From the NCBI GenBank assembly GCA_030639305.1, contig DAOWCY010000008.1:8017-72016 (forward strand): a DNA stretch of 64,000 bases, written 5' to 3'. The notes below the pieces were generated by a model. That model did not search any database, was not told the DNA's origin, and saw nothing but the letters and a program-made list of their open reading frames with translations. Both the position numbers and the translations under genes were made by a program. Positions 51,253 through 59,657 of the stretch are shown one piece after another (the stretch's first letter is position 1; each line of letters begins with the position of its first letter). Source of the stretch: JAGLQA01 sp023135565 (lineage in GTDB: Bacteria; Acidobacteriota; Aminicenantia; UBA2199).

Positions 51253-51600
51253 ATGACCGGGTACATCTCGTTGATTTTGATGGTGATTTTTACGACCGGC
51301 GGCAATATTTTAATCAAGTTGGGCGCACCCGGCCTCGTTTTCGGTAAAAGCTTAAAGGCCCTGATCCGCAGCGGGTTTAATAAACACTTCGTTTTAGGTT
51401 GTATTTCTGTATTATTTGCCGCAGTGGCTTACATTTTTGCATTAACCAGGGTGCCCTTAAACATTGCCTACTCTTTTACCGGTTTTAATTACATTTTCGT
51501 TTTCCTTGCCGGTTGGAAGATTCTGAAGGAAGATGTGAAACCGGTACAGCTTGGCGGTATCGTGTTGATTCTTACCGGCATCGTAGTCTGGAATATTTAG
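51253..51600 (+). CDS. EmrE/ArnF-like small membrane protein 2
   Basis: 115 residues, four predicted helices, opening with TTGGNILIKLGAP, and VPLNIAYSFTGFNYIFVF in helix 3. It is the likely partner of the preceding small membrane protein in an ArnE/F-type heterodimer. GTGGAG before ATG. The pair would deliver polyprenyl-phosphate sugar to the periplasmic GT-C enzyme encoded next. Confidence 0.72.
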   Translation: MTGYISLILMVIFTTGGNILIKLGAPGLVFGKSLKALIRSGFNKHFVLGCISVLFAAVAYIFALTRVPLNIAYSFTGFNYIFVFLAGWKILKEDVKPVQLGGIVLILTGIVVWNI

Positions 51601-51634
51601 ACAGCAAAATAATAAAATGGAGACGTAGTCCACT

Positions 51635-53431
51635 ATGTCCTTAGATAAAAAGACAAAGTTCAAAACCTATCTTTTGATTGCTCTGCCTGTAGTATTATTC
51701 AACTTGATCGCTGTGTTCGGGATCGATGTGCTGCTGAAAGACGATGCCTACCGCTATTATAATGTGCTTAATGGCGATATTTTTAAATTCAAGTATATAC
51801 ACATGCTTATCGGTCACATCACCCACGGCATTACTTTTTTAATAATGAGCTTTTCAGCGGAACTTATCCGGGTGATTTATCTTTTGTTTGTGATGGTGCC
51901 CATATCCTGTTTGATCTATAAGTTACTGCACGAGAAGTTGGGCTTCCCGAAGATCGCTGCTTATACTGCCGCGGTTCTCCCCAATATTTTACCGGCCCAG
52001 GACGAAATCCCCGCTTTCGTAAACGGCACCCATGTGATACTCGGTTTTTTAGCGGTTATCACCTGCTTTTTTGCAATCTTCAAATACTTAGCGGCGGGAG
52101 CGGCGTCGGCCCCGCAGCCCATAAAACCAGATGACCGGGCGAGAAATCGTAAACTGCTATTTTTTGCGGTTTTCCTTTATTTCCTGGCTACAATGATGAT
52201 GGACCAGCCTATCTTTTCTCTCCCGGTACTGGTCTTTGCCGCTGCCGGTTATTTTAAATTTGAGAAGAAGCATATGTTCTTGACCGGTTTTTTGCTCATG
52301 GTGGCTGCGCATAAGGCCGCCTGGATGATGCTTATGCCTCGCGGTTCCACCAGCATGGCCGCGCCCGCTGCTTCGTTTATTCTTGAACGGGCAGGGAGAT
52401 ATTTCCTGGCCATGCTGCCGGTTCCCACAGCCGGTATGCCGCGAGAATTCAAAATTTTAACGGCTCTATTTTTTGTTTTGATAGTGGTAACCGGGTTTTT
52501 TCTTCATCTCAGGAAGGGCAAAAAAGACCCTATTTTTCTACCCCGCCCGGCCTTTGCCCACTTATCGCAGCCAGGGTTTATTTTTTATATCTACGGTTTC
52601 CTGGTAACCTGGGTAATCGGTCATATCATCGTATTTGCCACTGTCAGCCCCCGGCCCTTTATCGTTAGATACATTTATATGGCTGCTTTCGGGTTGAATG
52701 CGCTGCTGGTTATATCGCTGTACCCGATTTTAAAAAAAGTACTCCGTAATAAAAACAAATTCATTTATCTTGTGTTTATTATAGTGATTTTGTCCGCCGG
52801 CATATCCAGGTTTTTCCAATTGCATTCCTATTACAGCTCGGTTAACCGGCAGCAGGAGAAAATAGTAACTAAACTAAAAGAAATCGATCCCCCACAAGAT
52901 GCCCAGGTGGTGGTTTATTTACGGGGAAAAGCAAAGAATTTCTGGGGCGTTTGGAAACAATCCAGCGGCCATTTGAAACATATGATGAAAAGAAAAGATA
53001 TCGACGGTTTGATGGGCCCGGGGAAAGTTCGCTATTTCAACTATTATGACGCTTTTAATACAAAAGAACGCGGTCTCAATAAAAAGAACCGCATGAGGGG
53101 ACTCGATTTGAACCGGCCTCTATTTTTATTCGCCGAGAAACACGATAAACTGGACCAGTATGAGTATGCGCTGCGCTGGCAGAGAAAAGAAAAGGATGTC
53201 CTATGGACAATTTTTAAATTGGATAAAAAAAACGGTGGGATAACGGCGCTGCTGTCGGGACAGAGCCGGGATGAATTTCGTGCCGCGGTCAAAAAATTGA
53301 AGCAGGCGGGTGTCGCCCGTTCCGAAATATGTTGGGCGGGGCAGCCCAAATATATGGACCCCAAAGCCTGGGGCGGGCAGCCCGGGAAATCCGGCAAAGA
53401 AACGAAGAGCGTACCGGGGAACCGGCTGTGA
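51635..53431 (+). CDS. Polytopic membrane glycosyltransferase-like protein (GT-C type)
   Basis: 598 residues with about ten membrane helices and a soluble C-terminal region (about 440-598). LLKDDAYRYYN in the first periplasmic loop resembles the acidic DD or DE pair of GT-C enzymes that use polyprenyl-phosphate sugars. It follows a GtrB-like GT and two flippase-like proteins, so it probably adds a side-branch sugar in the periplasm. Its TGA overlaps the GTG start of the next gene. Its family assignment rests on layout rather than a strong motif. Confidence 0.65.
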   Translation: MSLDKKTKFKTYLLIALPVVLFNLIAVFGIDVLLKDDAYRYYNVLNGDIFKFKYIHMLIGHITHGITFLIMSFSAELIRVIYLLFVMVPISCLIYKLLHEKLGFPKIAAYTAAVLPNILPAQDEIPAFVNGTHVILGFLAVITCFFAIFKYLAAGAASAPQPIKPDDRARNRKLLFFAVFLYFLATMMMDQPIFSLPVLVFAAAGYFKFEKKHMFLTGFLLMVAAHKAAWMMLMPRGSTSMAAPAASFILERAGRYFLAMLPVPTAGMPREFKILTALFFVLIVVTGFFLHLRKGKKDPIFLPRPAFAHLSQPGFIFYIYGFLVTWVIGHIIVFATVSPRPFIVRYIYMAAFGLNALLVISLYPILKKVLRNKNKFIYLVFIIVILSAGISRFFQLHSYYSSVNRQQEKIVTKLKEIDPPQDAQVVVYLRGKAKNFWGVWKQSSGHLKHMMKRKDIDGLMGPGKVRYFNYYDAFNTKERGLNKKNRMRGLDLNRPLFLFAEKHDKLDQYEYALRWQRKEKDVLWTIFKLDKKNGGITALLSGQSRDEFRAAVKKLKQAGVARSEICWAGQPKYMDPKAWGGQPGKSGKETKSVPGNRL

Positions 53432-54507
53432 AAAAAAATAAACTCACAAACAAAAAACAAACTTTGAAACTAAAAAAACCCTTTGGATATACTATAGGTG
53501 CGGCCTTTATTTTCCTAATTATCCTGTTGGCGCTGGCAGAAATAGCCGCCCGCAGCGATAGTGTTCGTTCGGCTCTGCCTGCCCCCAGCATGGGCGGCGC
53601 CATTAAATCCTTCGGTATGAAATTCGCCTATTTAGACCGGCTGGTAGAAAAGAAAGGCCGGGTGGATTGTATTGTCATCGGTTCTTCGATGATCCTGTTA
53701 GGCATCGATCCGCCTGCTTTCAGCCGGGCCTATAAAGCTCGAACCGGCAGAGAGATGATTTGTTTTAATTTCGGTTTAGGGGGATTTCTTCCTCCGGGCA
53801 CGGCGATTGCCGCGAAAATCCTGGTAGAGAAGTATAAACCCAAACTATTGCTCTGGGGAATAAACCCGATTTCTTTCCGGGCTAAGTTTAAGCAGGGCCC
53901 GGTGGACTTCCTGGAGAAGATTCCCTGGGTTCGGTACCGGAGAGGAGATTTTAATTTCGAGGGCTGGCTAACCGATCTATCTTATGCTTACCGGTATTTT
54001 CTCAGGTTTCGTGTTTGGTCGGAACAGCCTGAGTATTCCAGGGGTATAACAAAAGCTGAGTCCTTTATCTCTAAGTATGGACGCAAAGTTAAGAAGACAA
54101 ACAAACTTATCCCCCTAAAACCGAAACCCGGTAAATTAAAGAGGTTTCGGCGTAACCTGACCGATTCCAGGGGGGCGAAAAAAGCGCTTACAGCCTTTAA
54201 AAAAGTACTGAAACTTCGCAGCCAAACTCAAGTGGTGATTTTTGAAATACCGGTTCACCGCAGTGTGCTGCCTTTATATAGAGATGGAGCGGAAGGGCAC
54301 TATCGAGTCGTCTCTTATATAAAAAAACAGGCAAACCGGCGCGGAATTATGTTTTTTCCCACCATGCATTTGGACTTGATCCCGGATGAAGGCTGGTCGA
54401 ACCTTAACCATATGAACAATTACGGCGCGCTGGTTTTCAGTACCTGGTTAGGAGAGCAAATAGCACAGGCGGTCAAAAAAGGGTTGATTAAAATAGGGAT
54501 CGATTAA
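53428..54507 (+). CDS. Membrane-anchored SGNH-type protein (DltD/AlgX-like role)
   Basis: 359 residues. GTG start overlaps the preceding stop by GTGA. One N-terminal membrane helix (about 20-42) anchors a periplasmic alpha/beta domain with VIGSSMILLGIDP (block I Ser) and NFGLGGFLPPG. HLDLIPDEGWSNLNHMNNYGA near the C-terminus supplies an Asp/His-like pair. It is followed by MBOAT, ACP and acyl-AMP ligase genes, the same set of parts as the dlt operon, so it likely completes transfer of an acyl group to the surface glycan. Confidence 0.75.
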   Translation: MKKNKLTNKKQTLKLKKPFGYTIGAAFIFLIILLALAEIAARSDSVRSALPAPSMGGAIKSFGMKFAYLDRLVEKKGRVDCIVIGSSMILLGIDPPAFSRAYKARTGREMICFNFGLGGFLPPGTAIAAKILVEKYKPKLLLWGINPISFRAKFKQGPVDFLEKIPWVRYRRGDFNFEGWLTDLSYAYRYFLRFRVWSEQPEYSRGITKAESFISKYGRKVKKTNKLIPLKPKPGKLKRFRRNLTDSRGAKKALTAFKKVLKLRSQTQVVIFEIPVHRSVLPLYRDGAEGHYRVVSYIKKQANRRGIMFFPTMHLDLIPDEGWSNLNHMNNYGALVFSTWLGEQIAQAVKKGLIKIGID

Positions 54508-54521
54508 GATAGAGAACTAAA

Positions 54522-55943
54522 ATGAAAATACAATCCTTGACCTTTTTCGGTTTCACAGTTGCCGTGCTGGTGCTTTACTATTTACTGTCCCGGAAAAAAC
54601 AAAACTTACTACTCTTAACGGCATCATATGTCTTTTACATAACTATATCCTATTACTTTGCCCTGATACTGATGGCTGTGACTTTAGGGAACTATTTTTT
54701 AGGCCGGAAAGTTTATGCTTATCGTGATACCGGTAAAAAATGGCTCCTGGCAGGTATCGGATTCAACCTGCTGGCGCTTTGTTTTTTTAAAGCAGCGCAT
54801 TTTTTTGTGCCCGATGCCCTCTCTCTTCTTTCCCGCCTGGGCATAAATATTCAAGCACAAGGTTTGAATATTTTGCTTCCCATCGGCCTCTCTTTTTATG
54901 TGCTGCAAGCCATTTCCTACTTAGTAGACCTTTACCGAAAGCAAATACCCGGTCCCGCGCATTTTTTGGATTTTGCCCTTTACCTGGCTTATTTTCCAAA
55001 ACTGACTGCCGGTCCTATCGAACGTCCGCGCACCTTCCTGGCGAAACTATCACGCCGGCGAGTGGTGGATAATAAAATCCTGTCTAAGAGCTTTACATTA
55101 ATTATTATCGGTCTAATACGCAAAATAGTAATCGCGGACACCCTGCTGCTGGCAATTCCCGCCAAACTAATGAAAGCTCCCTTAGAACTTTCCCCCCTGG
55201 AATTGGTAACCTGGGTGGCGGTTTATTTAGTCGGGATTTATAATGATTTTTGCGGTTATACTAATATTGTGCGCGGAGTCAGCGGTTTTTTCGGCATAGA
55301 GTTGTCGCGGAATTTCATTAACCCCTTTTTCTCCCGCAATTTCACCGAATTCTGGAACCGCTGGCATGTAACTCTTTCCCTATGGCTGCGGGACTATATT
55401 TACTTTCCTATCGGAAGGGCTTTGGCGCGGCGCAGCCCTCGCCGTAATACCCCGGCCAACATTATCCTGCCGCCCCTGTTGACTATGTTGGCCAGCGGCC
55501 TCTGGCATGGTTTCGGTTTGAATTTTATTGCCTGGGGCGTCCTGATGGGAATATTTTTGATAGGTGAAAGGCTGCTCTCGCTGGGCCGGCCCCTAATAGC
55601 GCCGGATAAAAGACCCTTCTACAGGCAGGCGGCGGCTATGGTAACGGTATCGCTGCTAACCATGGTATCGTTGATTGTGGGGATCATGGGCGTTTCCGGC
55701 ACGGTTCGATTTTTCGCCGGGCTGTTTAGCAATTTGAAGTGGGTGCTGCCGGATTCCCGGGTGTTTATTATGTTTTTCCCCTCATTCTGGCTCGATCTAA
55801 TCCAGCACCGGCGTAAAGATGAGTTGTTTTTCCTGTCTTATCCCCTAATTGGCCGTGCGCTGCTGCTGGCCTTTGCGATTCTAACTATATTTCTTTTTTC
55901 TCAATCCAGGATACCGGCCCCTTTCGTTTACCAGGGGTTTTAG
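54522..55943 (+). CDS. MBOAT-family O-acyltransferase
   Basis: 473 residues, about twelve membrane helices. MBOAT landmarks are PIGLSFYVLQAISYLVDLYR, GPIERPRTFL, FWNRWHVTLSLWLRDYIYFP with His282, and the catalytic His329 (SGLWHGFGLNFIAWG). It should pass an acyl group from a carrier in the cytoplasm to a periplasmic acceptor, as AlgI, PatA or DltB do. It is 14 bp after the SGNH gene. Confidence 0.9.
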   Translation: MKIQSLTFFGFTVAVLVLYYLLSRKKQNLLLLTASYVFYITISYYFALILMAVTLGNYFLGRKVYAYRDTGKKWLLAGIGFNLLALCFFKAAHFFVPDALSLLSRLGINIQAQGLNILLPIGLSFYVLQAISYLVDLYRKQIPGPAHFLDFALYLAYFPKLTAGPIERPRTFLAKLSRRRVVDNKILSKSFTLIIIGLIRKIVIADTLLLAIPAKLMKAPLELSPLELVTWVAVYLVGIYNDFCGYTNIVRGVSGFFGIELSRNFINPFFSRNFTEFWNRWHVTLSLWLRDYIYFPIGRALARRSPRRNTPANIILPPLLTMLASGLWHGFGLNFIAWGVLMGIFLIGERLLSLGRPLIAPDKRPFYRQAAAMVTVSLLTMVSLIVGIMGVSGTVRFFAGLFSNLKWVLPDSRVFIMFFPSFWLDLIQHRRKDELFFLSYPLIGRALLLAFAILTIFLFSQSRIPAPFVYQGF

Positions 55944-55979
55944 AACTGAGTTATGAGTTATGTGCGCTTTTTGCTCAAC

Positions 55980-56074
55980 AAAAGTTTTGATCAAACTTTT
56001 ACAAAGGTGCGGTATGCCGCTGGCCCCCAGCTTCAATTTATTGGGGGCGTCACCCGGCAGGGCCGCCGGAGGCA
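55980..56074 (+). repeat. A2 modular repeat
   Basis: Same form as 51117-51214 with the complete GCCGCCGGAGGCAAG end. It lies between the MBOAT and acyl carrier genes. Confidence 0.85.
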
Positions 56075-56190
56075 AGTCCCTCAGAGTTCTCGAATGCCCG
56101 TTTGCTAAACACTTACGGAGCTTCCTGTTGTTTACACCATGAAACCTATGATATAATGATAAATAGCCTAATTAAAAGGAACCCTGATAG

Positions 56191-56442
56191 ATGAATGAAC
56201 AAGAAATTAAAGAGAAATTAAAAAACTACATTTGCAGCGAAATCATTAAAAATGAAGATTATCCCCTGCGGAACGATGAACCCTTGTTGACCGGCGGGCT
56301 CATCGATTCTTTTTCCCTGGTGCACCTGGCCGTGTTTATCGAGAAAGAGATCGGGGTGAAAATCCCGGATACAGAGCTGTCCATCGAGACTATGGATACT
56401 ATAGATACTATGACGGAACGTATTATGCGGGAATTAAAATGA
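56191..56442 (+). CDS. Acyl carrier protein
   Basis: 83 residues, four-helix carrier layout with the 4'-phosphopantetheine site at Ser40 (GGLIDSFSLVHL). The usual DSL is replaced by DSF, seen in dedicated carriers such as DltC-type proteins. AAAGGAA stands before the ATG. Its stop overlaps the start of the acyl-AMP ligase (ATGA), so the two are made together; the ligase is expected to load it. Confidence 0.88.
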   Translation: MNEQEIKEKLKNYICSEIIKNEDYPLRNDEPLLTGGLIDSFSLVHLAVFIEKEIGVKIPDTELSIETMDTIDTMTERIMRELK

Positions 56443-58163
56443 CAAAAATTTCGACTGCTTCGTTCACGTCCCTGGTGGAGCCGGTTTTTGACCGGGTAAA
56501 GAACGACCCGGAACAATTAGCTGTAATTTTTATCGGCAGCGATGAAGAAGAGCAGAAAATTTCCGTCGGGAAACTGCATTCCGCTGCCTCTTTCTATGCC
56601 CGGACATTAAAAGAATCGGGAATTAAGCAAGGGGATATCGTTATTATTGCGACAGGTCACTGCCCGGACTTGCTCTTTGCCTTCTGGGGGACGCTTTATA
56701 TAGGCGCTGTTCCCTCTATTTTTTCCTATAAAGGGCCGATGTCTACTAAAGCCTCTTATATCGAGCGGCTGAAAAAAATGGCGCAAAACTCGAATGCACG
56801 AATAGTTATTACTACTCCCGGACTGATTTCTACCCTAAAAGAGTCTTTAACCGGGACTGACTGCCGGGCGCTGAGTGCCGGCGTTCCCGCTGACCTTACT
56901 AATGAAAATTCATTCTTTCCCCGGGAAAAGGGGAAAGAACAAATGTTCACGTCAGGGGAACAGATCGCCTATATCCAATATACCAGCGGCACAACAGGGA
57001 AACAGAAAGGCGTGAAACTCTCCCACCGGGCCATACTCGGTTTCGTGCAAGCTTTTGCCCGGGCGCTGAAAATTCAAAACAGCGATGTGATCGTGAACTG
57101 GCTGCCCCTCTACCATGACTTCGGCTTATTTGCCGGTTTCATCTCGCCGCTGATTTTTGAATTACCCGGTGTTTTACTATCCCCCTTCAAATGGCTGCGA
57201 AACCCAAAAACGCTGCTGTCCGCTGTGCACAAGTACAGGGGAACTATCAGCTTTTTACCCAATTCGGCGCATAACCATATGGTTCGTTATGTTTCCTTCA
57301 ACGGGGATAGCGACTTAGACCTCAGTTCTCTTCGTGTTTTAATCAACGGAGCTGAACCGATTCTTTTCGAAAGCCAGGAAACCTTCTTAACGCATTTTGC
57401 CCCTTACGGCTTAAAAGAAACCGCCCTTTCCAGCGGTTACGGGATGGCTGAGAACACCTTAGGGGTAACATTCAATCCTGTCGGTAAACGCGCCCCCGTC
57501 GATTGGATCAGTATAAAGGAAATGCAAAGTTCGCGCCGGGCGATTCCCGCTCCCCCCCGCCGGGAAGGTTCGAAAGCCAACGTTAGTTCCGGTGTTCCCC
57601 TCGATGGCATGGCAGTGGCTGTGGTGGATGAAAAGGGACGGCGGCTGCCGGAACGGCACATCGGTGAAATAATTTTCCGCAGCGGTTCGTTGTTCAGCGG
57701 ATACCATGAGCAGCGGGATACTAATCCGCAGGCAGCCGGGAACGGCTGGTACCACAGCGGGGATTTGGGTTACTTAGTTAGCGGCGAATTGTATGTGTGC
57801 GGCCGCAAGAAGGATATGATTATCGTGGGCGGCAATAATATATGCCCCGAAGACCTGGAAGCTGCCGCCGGGAATGTGCCCGGCATCGAAGCGGGCGCCG
57901 TCGCCGCTTTCGGTGTTTTAGACGAAGAAATGGGCACCGAAAAGATCGTTATGATCTGTGGTTTGGAGCGTCCCGTGGACGAAACCGGGAAACTGGAAAT
58001 CGAACGCAGCCTGCGCCGCCGCATTTTTCGGGAATTCGACGTCACTTTAGGCGAAGTTCACCTGCGCGGCAAAAGGTCGATAATAAAGACGCAGAACGGG
58101 AAGATAACTCGCACCGGCAACCGGGAGAAATACAAGCAGGAGTTTATTTCGCAGGCAAAATAG
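56439..58163 (+). CDS. Acyl-AMP ligase (FAAL/DltA-like) loading the carrier protein
   Basis: 574 residues, ANL superfamily. The motif YIQYTSGTTGKQKGVKLSHR is near 170-190; YGMAENTLGV (A5), WYHSGDLGYL (A7) and GGNNICPEDLE are present. The sequence is closer to fatty-acyl-AMP ligases than to CoA ligases, because it pairs directly with a carrier protein and has the FAAL-like YIQYTSG. It would activate a fatty or hydroxy acid and load it on Ser40 of the carrier. The chain type is unknown. It is translationally coupled to the carrier gene. Confidence 0.85.
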   Translation: MTKISTASFTSLVEPVFDRVKNDPEQLAVIFIGSDEEEQKISVGKLHSAASFYARTLKESGIKQGDIVIIATGHCPDLLFAFWGTLYIGAVPSIFSYKGPMSTKASYIERLKKMAQNSNARIVITTPGLISTLKESLTGTDCRALSAGVPADLTNENSFFPREKGKEQMFTSGEQIAYIQYTSGTTGKQKGVKLSHRAILGFVQAFARALKIQNSDVIVNWLPLYHDFGLFAGFISPLIFELPGVLLSPFKWLRNPKTLLSAVHKYRGTISFLPNSAHNHMVRYVSFNGDSDLDLSSLRVLINGAEPILFESQETFLTHFAPYGLKETALSSGYGMAENTLGVTFNPVGKRAPVDWISIKEMQSSRRAIPAPPRREGSKANVSSGVPLDGMAVAVVDEKGRRLPERHIGEIIFRSGSLFSGYHEQRDTNPQAAGNGWYHSGDLGYLVSGELYVCGRKKDMIIVGGNNICPEDLEAAAGNVPGIEAGAVAAFGVLDEEMGTEKIVMICGLERPVDETGKLEIERSLRRRIFREFDVTLGEVHLRGKRSIIKTQNGKITRTGNREKYKQEFISQAK

Positions 58164-58238
58164 CTTTTCGCGGCATTACATCCGGGATGATTTTTTTGCC
58201 GCGCCGCACACAGCCTGTGTGATTTGTAATATAGTGCT

Positions 58239-59573
58239 ATGAAAATTGGTTTTATCGAACCGGTCTACCGGGAATCCTTCGCTGTGTTTAACCCGTTTAT
58301 GTCGAAATTTGTGAAAGAGCGCCGGGATTATTTACCGGTATGGAATAACCCCGAACTCGGTTTGCTCACTGTCGCGGCCCTAATGCCGCGGGGCTGGGAA
58401 ATCGAGTATATTCATTCTTTTTTCGACGAAATAGATTACGAAGAAAAATTCGATATCATTGCCCTGGGCGGCATGACCCGGCAAGCGGAGGATATTTACG
58501 AGATCGCGAAAAACTTCAAAGAAAGAGGCGTCTATATCGCGGCCGGCGGGATTCATGCCACCACCATGCCCGCTGAAATGCAGGAACATGCGGACACGGT
58601 TTTCGCCGGTGAAGCAGAAGAGACCTTTCCCCGTTTCATCGAGGACTATATGAATAACAAAGCAAAACCCCTTTACCGGTCGCAAGTCCCGGCGGATATG
58701 ACAAAATCGCCGCTGCCCCGTTTCGACCTGCTGAAACAAGATTACCGTAATTATCCTATCCAGACCACCAGGGGCTGTCCTCACAATTGCAATTTTTGTT
58801 CGATTTCACGCATTTACGGCAAGAACCACCGGCATAAAGAAGTGGCGCAGGTTATCGAAGAGATAAAATTCTTAAAATCGGTAAAGCGCAGCCCTTTTGT
58901 TATTTTTGTCGATAATAACATGTTCGTTGACAAATCTTTTTCTTATGAATTGGTAGAAAAATTAATCCCCTTAGATATTAAATGGCAGGCCCAGACCGAC
59001 GTCTCCGTGGGCAAGGACAAAGAGTTTCTCAAGCTGCTTTTCAGGGCCGGCTGTAAAGAGCTTTTTATCGGTTTCGAGAGTGTGAATCCTGAAAACATTA
59101 AACATATAAATAAATCCCGCTGGAAATCCCAACGGGTTAGTTTATATAAAACCATAGTTAAGAATATCCGGGAAAAGGGCATCAGGGTTTTCGGCGCTTT
59201 TATCCTGGGCTTCGATAAGGACACCAAAGACGATTTTACTAAAATCGAAAAATTTGTTATAGAGAATAAAATCCTGGGCCAGTTTTCGGTTCTTACGCCC
59301 CTGCCCGGCACGGAACTCTATGAGGAATTTAAAAAATCGGGCCGGCTTTTAAAAAACAAATCATGGCAGCACTATAATTTTCTCGATTGTGTGATTTCGC
59401 ATCCCAATTTTAGCGTCGGCCAGTTGGAAAAGGCTGTTGCCCGCCTGTGGGAAATAACATATTCCCGGGAGCATTATGCCCGGGTATTGAGCAGCCTGAT
59501 CGAGGCGCATAAAAAAATGGCACCCGGCGGGTGCGGCGGCCCTGCCGGGGGCCAAACTTTTGAAAAAGTTTGA
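58239..59573 (+). CDS. B12-binding-type radical SAM enzyme with repeat-derived tail
   Basis: 444 residues. A cobalamin-domain-like N-terminus (about 1-160; AAGGIHATTMPAEM, FAGEAEETFPRF) and a radical SAM barrel with Cys180, Cys184 and Cys187 (GCPHNCNFC) follow. ELFIGFESVNPENIKHINK and FGAFILGFDKDTKDDF mark later strands. Likely methylates or rearranges a lipid- or glycan-linked intermediate. The last ~16 residues (PGGCGGPAGGQTFEKV) come from the repeat at 59520. It is distinct from the fused enzyme at 47477. Confidence 0.82.
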   Translation: MKIGFIEPVYRESFAVFNPFMSKFVKERRDYLPVWNNPELGLLTVAALMPRGWEIEYIHSFFDEIDYEEKFDIIALGGMTRQAEDIYEIAKNFKERGVYIAAGGIHATTMPAEMQEHADTVFAGEAEETFPRFIEDYMNNKAKPLYRSQVPADMTKSPLPRFDLLKQDYRNYPIQTTRGCPHNCNFCSISRIYGKNHRHKEVAQVIEEIKFLKSVKRSPFVIFVDNNMFVDKSFSYELVEKLIPLDIKWQAQTDVSVGKDKEFLKLLFRAGCKELFIGFESVNPENIKHINKSRWKSQRVSLYKTIVKNIREKGIRVFGAFILGFDKDTKDDFTKIEKFVIENKILGQFSVLTPLPGTELYEEFKKSGRLLKNKSWQHYNFLDCVISHPNFSVGQLEKAVARLWEITYSREHYARVLSSLIEAHKKMAPGGCGGPAGGQTFEKV

Positions 59574-59610
59574 ACAAAACTTTTAATTATTTAAAAGCGA
59601 GAAGCGCTCC
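59520..59610 (-). repeat. A1-type modular repeat ending the radical SAM gene
   Basis: Starts in coding sequence with GCACCCGGCGGGTGCGGCGG, then an inverse A1 core in which GAACAAAA replaces GATCAAAA, then AAAGCGAGAAGCGCT. Confidence 0.8.
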
Positions 59611-59657
59611 CCCTCTGTGGCTAATTTTATAGTAGGGTATCCAGAATTTAAGATAGA

